NCBI RefSeq assembly: GCF_001418475.1
Contig: NZ_LIQX01000019.1
Coordinates: 1 to 33,942, forward strand
DNA length: 33,942 nucleotides
Direction: 5' to 3'
From: Streptomyces ossamyceticus
GTDB lineage: Bacteria > Actinomycetota > Actinomycetes > Streptomycetales > Streptomycetaceae
Part shown: one piece after another, positions 27,661 to 33,942 of the stretch
Numbering within the stretch: position 1 is the first letter of the stretch
How the letters are laid out: every line of letters begins with the position of its first letter
Notes under the pieces: model-generated
Database searches by the model: none
What the model was told of the DNA's origin: nothing
What the model saw: only the letters and a program-made list of their open reading frames with translations
Program-made: the position numbers and the translations under genes

Positions 27661-28206
27661 GTGGCGCAGAACGAATACGAAGCGAAGTTCCTGGAGATCG
27701 ACGTGGAGGCCACCCTCGACGCTCTGCGCGCCGCCGGGGCGGAACAGGTCTTCCCCAAGACCATGTTCACGCGCCTGATCTTCGAGAACGACGCCGTGCA
27801 AGGCGAGCAGTGGCTGCGGTTGCGCGACGAGGGCGGCAAGACGACGCTCACCCTGAAGCAGGTCACCGACGCGACGCACATCCACGGGACCACCGAGATC
27901 GAGATCGAGGTCGACGACCTGGCCAAGACCGCGGAACTCCTCGCGGCGCTCGGCCTGCGACAGGTCCGTTACCAGCAGAACTACCGTGAGGAATGGCAAC
28001 TGCGTGGTGTGACCTACGACTTCGACACCTGGCCGGACCTGCCCACCTTCCTGGAGATCGAAGGCTCTTCCGAGGCGGCCGTGAAGGAGGCGGCGGAGGG
28101 TCTCGGACTGGACTACGACCAGGCCCGCTTCGGCAGCATCGATCTGATCTACAAGAGCGAAGTGGGGCGTGACATCCTCGCGGAGCCCACGCTCCTCTTC
28201 GCCTGA
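27661..28206 (+). CDS. CYTH-domain protein (class IV adenylate cyclase / triphosphatase family)
   Basis: A 181-residue CYTH protein. The signature E-x-E-x-K is EYEAKF (E5, E7, K9). It is followed by WLRLRDEGGKTTLTLKQVT, TTEIEIEVDDL, and FLEIEGSSEAAVKEAAEGLGL, the alternating charged strands that form the triphosphate tunnel. The family includes CyaB-type adenylate cyclases and tripolyphosphate or thiamine-triphosphate hydrolases; sequence alone does not separate them. The GTG at 27661 has a strong AAGGAGAACC ribosome site and lies 11 bp after the radical SAM stop. The pairing suggests both act on the same nucleotide or triphosphate metabolite. Transcription ends at the hairpin at 28331-28368. 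Confidence 0.85.
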   Translation: MAQNEYEAKFLEIDVEATLDALRAAGAEQVFPKTMFTRLIFENDAVQGEQWLRLRDEGGKTTLTLKQVTDATHIHGTTEIEIEVDDLAKTAELLAALGLRQVRYQQNYREEWQLRGVTYDFDTWPDLPTFLEIEGSSEAAVKEAAEGLGLDYDQARFGSIDLIYKSEVGRDILAEPTLLFA

Positions 28207-28330
28207 TCCGGCCTGCACCTCGGCGGTACGCCCGCGAGGAGCGGCCTGCCTTCCGGCGTCACCGCCTCAGAGCTGGATTGGGCGATCACCTGCCCCTGTC
28301 CAAGTTCAGGTGCCGCGTAAGGGACACACG

Positions 28331-28368
28331 CAGGGCCCTCGGCGAGCACACGCCTGCCGAGGGCCCTG
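28331..28368. terminator. Strong bidirectional terminator hairpin
   Basis: A perfect 13-bp inverted repeat, CAGGGCCCTCGGC (28331-28343) and GCCGAGGGCCCTG (28356-28368), has a 12-base loop. It lies between the CYTH gene and the convergent DUF397 gene, whose stop is 6 bases away, so it can stop both transcripts. No T-run is present. Confidence 0.8.
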
Positions 28369-28373
28369 GCCTG

Positions 28374-28577
28374 TCAGAGTGCCGCGAACTCGACGAACGC
28401 GGTCCACGCCGTGGGGTCTACGGCCAGTGGGGCACGGGTGGTGTCCTTCGAGTCGCGGACGTGGACCGCGCCGGGGCTGGCAGCCACTTCGACACACTGG
28501 CCGCCCTCAGCGCCGCTGTAGTTGCTCTTGACCCAGACAAGTGCAGGCACGGGATCGCGCTTTGCTTCAGCGTTCAT
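28374..28577 (-). CDS. DUF397 protein
   Basis: A 67-residue protein with the DUF397 pattern: WVKSNYSGAEGGQCVEVA, then VHVRDSKDTTRAPL and TAWTAFVEFA. These small proteins are almost always encoded after an XRE-DUF5753 regulator in actinomycetes, as here (ATGA overlap with its stop). By analogy with WhiJ-like loci they modulate the regulator, but no enzymatic role is known. Length is normal. Confidence 0.9.
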   Translation of the reverse strand: MNAEAKRDPVPALVWVKSNYSGAEGGQCVEVAASPGAVHVRDSKDTTRAPLAVDPTAWTAFVEFAAL

Positions 28578-29404
28578 CTCTCTCCCAACAACTTCTCGAT
28601 GAAGGCCAGGGACTCACTCGGGGTGAGTGCCTGCGCTCGGATGATCCCATAGCGCGCGGACAGCGCATGGACCGCGTCTCGCTCCGTGACCAGTGTGCTC
28701 CGACCTTGAGCCTCCATGTAACCGACCTGTTGTCCCTGCTTCGGCATCAGCAAGGTGAACGCGCCATCGACACCAGCATTGTCCTCACGGTCGAGCGGCA
28801 TCACCTGAAGCTCGACGTTCCGCTTCTGACCGAGCAGAAGCAACTGCTCAAGCTGTCCGCGCCACACCTGCTCACCGCCGAGCGGCCGTCTGACAACCGG
28901 CTCCTCCATGACGAAGCTCAACAACGGCGCGGGCCATCTGTCGAAGACCTCCTGCCGTGCGAGCCGCGCCGCAACGCGCTGCTCGATGGTGGCCTCGTCC
29001 AGCAGTGGGCGCCGCATCCCCAGCAAGGCCCGCGTGTACTCCTCTGTCTGCAAGAGGCCGTTCACCATGTGGGTGTCGTACACGTGAAGCTCGACCGCCT
29101 CGGCCTCCAACTTGGCCGCGTCCCGGAAGAACGCCGGATACTGAGCCCGAGCCACCTCCTCCTTGCTCGCGCCCAACACCCCACCCGCGCCCAGTACTTC
29201 ATCTGACTGGTCGATGAACTTCGGCGGCGGGATACGTCTCGCCTGCTCGAACGACGCGATCGTGGAAGCCGAGTAGCCGGTCAGCGAGCCGAGCTTCGCG
29301 CGGTCCATCCCCGCCCGCTCCCGGAACAGCTTTAACTGCCGCCCGAACACGGAGAGCGTGCCCGTCCCGACCTCATACTCCGACTGCTGAACCTCGTCGT
29401 CCAC
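28574..29404 (-). CDS. XRE-family regulator with DUF5753 domain (WhiJ-like locus)
   Basis: A 276-residue protein with an N-terminal helix-turn-helix (VFGRQLKLFRERAGMDRAKLGSLTGYSASTIASFEQARRIPPPKFID) and DUF5753 through to the C-terminus. DUF5753 features include YDTHMVNGLLQTEEYTRALL and ERDAVHALSARYGIIRAQAL. I choose the GTG at 29404 because GGGAGGAG lies eight bases upstream and the helix-turn-helix then begins at the usual distance. A longer reading to 29524 adds 40 arginine- and glycine-rich residues with no family likeness. It is coupled to DUF397 by an ATGA overlap and divergent from the anti-sigma-like ATPase, the classic three-gene arrangement. Confidence 0.9.
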   Translation of the reverse strand: MDDEVQQSEYEVGTGTLSVFGRQLKLFRERAGMDRAKLGSLTGYSASTIASFEQARRIPPPKFIDQSDEVLGAGGVLGASKEEVARAQYPAFFRDAAKLEAEAVELHVYDTHMVNGLLQTEEYTRALLGMRRPLLDEATIEQRVAARLARQEVFDRWPAPLLSFVMEEPVVRRPLGGEQVWRGQLEQLLLLGQKRNVELQVMPLDREDNAGVDGAFTLLMPKQGQQVGYMEAQGRSTLVTERDAVHALSARYGIIRAQALTPSESLAFIEKLLGER

Positions 29405-29544
29405 GCCGCGACTCCTCCCGTACGACCACCACAGCCACCGGACCCCGCCCGCCCAACGCACCGCCCGGGAACCGGTCACGCCACCACCACGTACAAGCGC
29501 GCCGCCCTCGTGTACAGCCCGCACCCGTCAGCACGTCGCGCCTG

Positions 29545-29576
29545 GTCAACGCTACGCAGAGTCCGCGACTGTTGAC
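29545..29576. promoter_or_regulatory. Candidate operator between XRE regulator and ATPase gene
   Basis: GTCAAC (29545-29550) and GTTGAC (29571-29576) form an inverted repeat with a 20-base spacer, just before the ATPase ATG at 29580. It could bind the divergent XRE protein, or the arms could be -35 elements. Short arms limit confidence. Confidence 0.3.
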
Positions 29577-29579
29577 TCC

Positions 29580-30170
29580 ATGAAGTCAGCAACTCCCCCG
29601 AACGGGCATATGCCAGAGCGCCTCGCGCCCGAACGCGAGTTCACCATGCGCTTCACCTCGACGCCGCGCGGTGCCCGCCTCGCCCGCCGACTCGTCTCGC
29701 ACCGCCTGCACGACTGGGGCCACCCGTACACGACCCCGGTCAACGAGACGCTCACCCTCATCACGGCGGAACTGAGCGCCAACGCCGTACGCCACGGCCA
29801 CGTCCCCGGCCGTGACTTTCACCTCCAACTCACCCTGGCCGAGGGCGTCGTCCGCGTCGAGGTGACCGACACCCGCGCCGAGAAACAGCCACCCGCCACT
29901 CCCTCGGCGACCGACTCGCTGTCCGAGTCCGGCCGGGGGCTGCTGCTCGTCGCCGCCCTCGCGGACGACTGGGGCGTCAGCCCTCGCCGGGCCGCTCCGG
30001 GCAAGACCGTGTGGGCGGATCTGCACGTGCGGAGCCAAGGCCACCCGCTCACGCACCGGGTGGCCCCTGGACCGACGGACCTCGATCTCCTCCTGGCTAC
30101 GGCTTCGCTGCTGCGCGACGACCACGGGTCGCGGCCGGAGGACGCCAGCCGCGGAGGTCGTCGTCTGTGA
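29580..30170 (+). CDS. RsbW-like ATP-binding protein (HATPase_c)
   Basis: A 196-residue GHKL ATPase of the anti-sigma-factor type. ETLTLITAELSANAVRHG carries the N-box asparagine, and GRGLLLVAALADDWGV is the G-box region. The N-terminus FTSTPRGARLARRLVSHRL is usual for Streptomyces members. Such proteins flank XRE/DUF397 pairs and may act on sigma factors or the regulator. No ribosome site precedes the ATG at 29580, so it may be leaderless; ATGs at 29610 or 29646 are alternatives. The last 74 bases overlap the 3' end of pglX tail to tail, so the two transcripts are antisense there. Confidence 0.85.
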   Translation: MKSATPPNGHMPERLAPEREFTMRFTSTPRGARLARRLVSHRLHDWGHPYTTPVNETLTLITAELSANAVRHGHVPGRDFHLQLTLAEGVVRVEVTDTRAEKQPPATPSATDSLSESGRGLLLVAALADDWGVSPRRAAPGKTVWADLHVRSQGHPLTHRVAPGPTDLDLLLATASLLRDDHGSRPEDASRGGRRL

Positions 30171-33100
30171 GTCCGTGCTCGCCCTGCTTCTGCTGGCGGT
30201 AACCGGCGAAGAAGTCCGCCGGGGAGCCGCTGTAGAGCATGTCGAACTCGTTGTGCCACTGAGACAGCCACGGCTGGAGTTCCAGCAGGCCGGCGAGGAA
30301 CGGCGTGATCTCCTCGGTGGACAGGGCGGTGTTGGTGAAGTACGTGGCGAGGGCCTGCGCTTGTTCCCGGTGGTCCCAGCCGGCCCACCCGTACAGCTCG
30401 GGCGTGGCGGCGTTGGTCTGCCCGTAGGAGATGAAGCGCTCCTTGGGCACGTCGAGCTTGCCGCGCGCCTTCCAGTAGGAGGGACGGAGGAAGTCGGCCG
30501 AGGTGTACTTCGGCGGTACGGGGATGGAGTCCCGGATCTTCCGCTTGGCGGGCTCGTCCGGCGCGGCATCCTCCTTACGCTGAAGGTCCCACACCTCTTC
30601 CCAGTCGGCGCGCTTCTTGAGCCCGGAGGGCTTGTAGCGCAGGGCAGGGAGGAACGGCACGTGCTCGCCGGTGATCAGCTCAGCGACGACCTTCACGAGT
30701 TCCTTGCGGGGCGCGTAGAGCTTGGCAACGGAGACGAAGTCCTCATCACGGGAGAGGGCGTCGGTCAGCCGGGCCAGACTGAGGATGGTGGGCTGACCGT
30801 TCTCGTCGAACCAGTGGTCGCGGTTCTCCATACGGTCGAGCAGCCAGGAGCGCAGGGCCTTTTCCTGGAGCGCATCCCAGTCCTCGGTGGCCCACCGTCG
30901 CTTGTACTCGGGGCGCTCGACCATACCGATGGCACGGTTCGACTCGATGGCGTCGATGCGCTGTTGAACAACCTCGCGGTAGGGGGTGGGCCAGTGGGCG
31001 GGGATATCGGTAACACACTCGAACTTGTGGTTGTGATGCCCAAACCACGATGTGTTGACCTCGCCACGTTCCACCTTGCGGGCCAGCACGATAGCGAATG
31101 CCCGTTCGGCTGGGCCAACTACCGGAATATCCTCAGTAGACGCGGCAATCTGCTTGTCGAGCAGACCATAGAGAGCATAGACCTGCCAATCCAGCTCTTC
31201 TTGGATGGCAATCATGCGACCCCGGGCGGCCTCCCACTTCTCCCGACCCTCACGTAGCGCAGTTGCGGTAGGCACCCTGCTGGCCACGATGGCGGATGGA
31301 CTTGTGGCAGCCAACTCCTGAGCAAGACCCTCGAGAGCAGTTCCAAACTCCGAAGGGAACTCAGAAGAAAGCGGAAATTCCTCAAGCTTGGTTCCTGTGA
31401 ACTCGAAGCGGTGCTCCCAAGGTTCATCGGCTCCTGCTACATCCGCACCCGGCCGCCCTTTGTCATGGCTGACCTGCCGCAGCCAGAACCCTGCCGTAGA
31501 GCTATTGAGCAGCCCAAGCAACCCCAGGTGCTCTTCTTCGCTCGCGCCCTCCTGAAGTTTGATTACAGGCGCTGATCGATTAAACACCTTGCCGCCGCGG
31601 TCCAACACGAAATGGTTATGCGTGGTCACGAATGCGAAGATGATCGAAAGAGGCGTCCTCAGCTTCTCTCGATAGAATTCACCGTATTCATACCACTTAA
31701 TTCCGGGAAGAGATTCGATGAATTTACCAAATCGCTTACGGCGTTGAAGCACGCGCCGATTCGGCCACATCGCCTGCATAAGGCCAGGGACTGACGCCTC
31801 GTCGGCAACCCTGAGCTGAGAGTCGTAAGGCCAAGCGCTAACTACCGCCGGGTTAATTCCATAGTCTCGAACGACATCTCCCGTCACCGCCGGGATGACC
31901 CTTTCGATGCCGCGACGGCGAGCAGAAGAGAAGTCATTGAAGAAGAACGCGTCATCTTCCGCAGTAATCCCCCCGAAGCCGATATCCAGAGCGAGAATTT
32001 GGCGCAGCTTTCGCTCGCCATGGATCATTTCCACCATCTCAAGTCCGCCATCGGCAAGCATCCACGGCTGCTTACTAAAATAGCGACTACGCTCCAAATC
32101 TCCCACAGAAACCCACGGACTAATCGTGCCAGGCTTATCGATCTGATCGACAATCGCTCTCCAAACAAGCCCTTCTGCGGGTTCGTTCGGCGCCGAAGGC
32201 TCCCCTTGCACACTTCTCACTGTCCGAATCGTATCCGAACGCACGCTCCCGCTGCGACGCTTGCCAACTAGGATGACTGTGGGCGTACCGTGGCCTGGGA
32301 TATAGGCACCTGAAGTGTCGATCACCTCAGTCAATTCAACCTCGTGCGCGAAGTACTCCTCGATCAGCTTGGTGCCGAACTCTCTTTTCATGAAGGAATT
32401 CGCGGTGATCTGACCCACCAGCCCATACCCGCGCCCTTCCGAGTTGCCCCGCTTAGCAAGCTCGAAAAATCGCTGAGCAAACGGCACCGAGAGCGCATAT
32501 TTACCGGCGCACGAATCGTAGAGTTCCCGGTAAAGGGTGTTCAGATTCTTGTCTTTTACAGTGATATAGGGAGGATTCCCAACTACCACATGGTAGCGCC
32601 CTTGCTCCAAAACCCCCGGGTGCTCGTGCACGTCCTCCGTTGAGTATGTGAAGTCCGCCAGTTGGTCCTCACCATCAACGCTGCCGAACAACCCCAACTG
32701 CCTCGCCTTGATCAGCGAGTCCCCCACTGCCATATGGATGGGCCACTCGTACTTCGAAGCTTCGGCCATCGTACGGACGCCGCTCGCCGCCATAGCCGCA
32801 ACCAACAGCCGGAACCGAGCAATAGCCACCGCAAACGGGTTGATGTCCACCCCATGCACAGAGTCCAGCGCCGCCCGCACCCGCTCATGCACATCACGCC
32901 CCGGCTGCCCCTCCCCCCACAGCCGCACCAGCCGCCGAAACGCTCCCAGCACAAAGTGCCCCGACCCACACGTAGGGTCGATCATCTTCAGTTCCTCGTA
33001 CCCGAACTCCCGCACCGCCGGGTTCATCGTCCGGTCGAGGATGAACTCCTCCACGAACTCCGGCGTCTGAAGCAGCGCATACGTTTTCCGCGCGGCCTCG

Positions 33101-33696
33101 CTCAGATCCTGGTACAAGTCACCCAGGAACCGCGTGTCCCACCCCTGCGTACCGTCCTCGTTCAGTGGGTCGGTGAAATCGTGGACGAGGACGCCCGCCT
33201 CATCCCTCCCCCGCCAGAACTCGACCAGCTCCCGCGCACCGTCATGCGAGAGCGGGACCTGGTACAGCGGGTTGTGCCGCTTGTCGAAAAGGAGCCGGCC
33301 CGCCTGCCCCTGCCCCAGTTCCTCGAACGCCTTCTCCAGCCAGCCCCGGTACGTCGGGTCCTCGTCCGACTCCACGTACGCGTCGTACCGCGACTCCGCC
33401 AGCTCGCGCCGGTCCCCGTCCGGCCCCGTCAGGTACGGCTCCGGGATCAGGCGGTTGTCCTCACAGAACCGTACGAAGACACTCCCCAGCACCCACGCCA
33501 CCGCGACCTGCGTTACCCGCTCGTCCAGCCATGAGGTCCACGTCGCCGCCGTACGCCCCAGCTTGCGGGCCTGGTCGTACTCGGCCCTCAGGCGCGCACC
33601 GACATCCCCCAGCGCCTTCACCTGGCGCCCTAGGTCGGCCTCGACCGCCTTGACCTGCTGCTTCAGGTCGTTCAACAGAGCCTTGCGGTCGATCAC
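30097..33696 (-). CDS. pglX: BREX-2 adenine-specific DNA methyltransferase PglX
   Basis: A 1199-residue methyltransferase, the expected length for BREX-2. SAM motif I DPTCGSG begins at D240, and the catalytic NPPY is at 374-377 in VVVGNPPYITV, the signature of N6-adenine methylation. The opening MIDRKALLNDLKQQVKAVEADLG is typical of PglX. The GTG at 33696 overlaps the pglW stop as GTGA. GC is high from residue 1 to about 330, clearly lower from about 330 to 865 (plus-strand 31,080-32,700), then high again. This mosaic suggests replacement of the catalytic/target-recognition centre. The longest C run is only six bases (32913-32918), so there is no long phase-variable tract like that of S. coelicolor pglX. 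It marks host DNA and is needed for phage limitation. Confidence 0.95.
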   Translation of the reverse strand: MIDRKALLNDLKQQVKAVEADLGRQVKALGDVGARLRAEYDQARKLGRTAATWTSWLDERVTQVAVAWVLGSVFVRFCEDNRLIPEPYLTGPDGDRRELAESRYDAYVESDEDPTYRGWLEKAFEELGQGQAGRLLFDKRHNPLYQVPLSHDGARELVEFWRGRDEAGVLVHDFTDPLNEDGTQGWDTRFLGDLYQDLSEAARKTYALLQTPEFVEEFILDRTMNPAVREFGYEELKMIDPTCGSGHFVLGAFRRLVRLWGEGQPGRDVHERVRAALDSVHGVDINPFAVAIARFRLLVAAMAASGVRTMAEASKYEWPIHMAVGDSLIKARQLGLFGSVDGEDQLADFTYSTEDVHEHPGVLEQGRYHVVVGNPPYITVKDKNLNTLYRELYDSCAGKYALSVPFAQRFFELAKRGNSEGRGYGLVGQITANSFMKREFGTKLIEEYFAHEVELTEVIDTSGAYIPGHGTPTVILVGKRRSGSVRSDTIRTVRSVQGEPSAPNEPAEGLVWRAIVDQIDKPGTISPWVSVGDLERSRYFSKQPWMLADGGLEMVEMIHGERKLRQILALDIGFGGITAEDDAFFFNDFSSARRRGIERVIPAVTGDVVRDYGINPAVVSAWPYDSQLRVADEASVPGLMQAMWPNRRVLQRRKRFGKFIESLPGIKWYEYGEFYREKLRTPLSIIFAFVTTHNHFVLDRGGKVFNRSAPVIKLQEGASEEEHLGLLGLLNSSTAGFWLRQVSHDKGRPGADVAGADEPWEHRFEFTGTKLEEFPLSSEFPSEFGTALEGLAQELAATSPSAIVASRVPTATALREGREKWEAARGRMIAIQEELDWQVYALYGLLDKQIAASTEDIPVVGPAERAFAIVLARKVERGEVNTSWFGHHNHKFECVTDIPAHWPTPYREVVQQRIDAIESNRAIGMVERPEYKRRWATEDWDALQEKALRSWLLDRMENRDHWFDENGQPTILSLARLTDALSRDEDFVSVAKLYAPRKELVKVVAELITGEHVPFLPALRYKPSGLKKRADWEEVWDLQRKEDAAPDEPAKRKIRDSIPVPPKYTSADFLRPSYWKARGKLDVPKERFISYGQTNAATPELYGWAGWDHREQAQALATYFTNTALSTEEITPFLAGLLELQPWLSQWHNEFDMLYSGSPADFFAGYRQQKQGEHGLTDDDLRGWRPPAATRGRRAAAKP

Positions 33697-33942
33697 TTGA
33701 CGTCTCCCTCGCTACCACTGGCACTGGCACTCGCCACGCCCTCGCCGGACCCGCGATGGGCGTTGCCCACCCACGTGTCCGGAAGCTGAATCCACTCCCC
33801 CAGGCCCGCCTGGTACGGCACGGCCACCTGCCCGAGCCGGGGCTCACGCGACGGGTCGGGCTGCGGGACCAGGAGCCACAGCCCCCGCCCACCCCTCCGG
33901 GCCACCGCCGCCAGCCGGTCCAGGACGCCCATCGCGTCGTAC
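33693..33942 (-). CDS. pglW: C-terminal fragment of probable PglW serine/threonine kinase (runs off the window)
   Basis: The reading frame is open to the right edge (YDAMGVLDRLAAVARR...), so the visible 82 residues are the end of a longer protein. The tail has GLWLLVPQPDPSREPRLG and WIQLPDTWVGNAH, then a serine-rich end. No kinase motif is in view. I call it PglW because it lies directly upstream of pglX with a GTGA overlap, the order known for pglW-pglX in S. coelicolor. Translational coupling of the two is likely. It could instead be another BREX-2 component. Confidence 0.65.
   Translation of the reverse strand, partial: YDAMGVLDRLAAVARRGGRGLWLLVPQPDPSREPRLGQVAVPYQAGLGEWIQLPDTWVGNAHRGSGEGVASASASGSEGDVK

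Noticed and set aside
29405..29524. Longer N-terminus for the second XRE regulator
   Set aside because: The extra 40 residues are arginine/glycine-rich and unlike the family, and a strong ribosome site precedes the GTG at 29404.
32913..32918. C-run in pglX as a phase-variation tract
   Set aside because: S. coelicolor pglX is known to vary through a long G tract. The longest run seen here is six bases, too short to expect frequent slippage.

Overview
The window is high-GC DNA with codon use biased to G/C in third position. Typical actinomycete families are present: DUF397, XRE-DUF5753 regulators, DUF6879, an RsbW-like ATPase and an SseB/WXG/RHS operon. A Streptomyces or close relative is the best reading. 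No tRNA, rRNA, CRISPR array, transposase or integrase was recognised.

The backbone is a BREX type 2 (Pgl, phage growth limitation) system on the minus strand, split into three blocks. Block 1 (30097-33942) holds the C-terminal end of a probable pglW kinase, running off the right edge, overlapping the complete adenine methyltransferase gene pglX. Block 2 (8469-15271) holds pglY (P-loop ATPase) and pglZ (phosphatase-superfamily protein), overlapping by ATGA. Block 3 (78-5366) holds brxD (ATPase) and brxHI (helicase), followed by an HNH nuclease gene whose middle looks like the phosphorothioate sulfur-binding domain of McrA-type enzymes. A two-gene plus-strand cassette (5529-8395) sits between blocks 2 and 3. 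It encodes a DUF262 (GmrS/BrxU-like) protein and a CBS-domain protein with a HEPN-like RNRIAH motif. It ends at a strong bidirectional hairpin.

Between pglX and pglY lies about 14.8 kb of accessory DNA. From left to right it carries: a YefM/YoeB-type toxin-antitoxin pair with a GTAC-repeat operator; an SseB-like / helical / giant RHS polymorphic toxin operon with a small downstream gene, probably immunity; an EcsC-like gene; a NUDIX hydrolase; a regulatory trio (XRE-DUF5753, DUF6879, and a protein with an internal duplication); a divergent two-gene operon of a MoaA-like radical SAM enzyme and a CYTH-fold enzyme; and a classic XRE-DUF5753/DUF397/anti-sigma-like ATPase cluster whose last gene overlaps the 3' end of pglX.

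The region is therefore a layered defence and conflict island. BREX-2 would mark self DNA and block phage. The HNH protein could restrict foreign modified (possibly sulfur-modified) DNA. The DUF262/CBS-HEPN pair looks like an embedded auxiliary defence module. The RHS toxin handles competition between cells. The radical SAM-CYTH pair has no assigned function here and is the best candidate for undescribed chemistry. The central part of pglX and the toxin tip plus its partner gene are clearly lower in GC than their surroundings, which suggests exchange of specificity modules.
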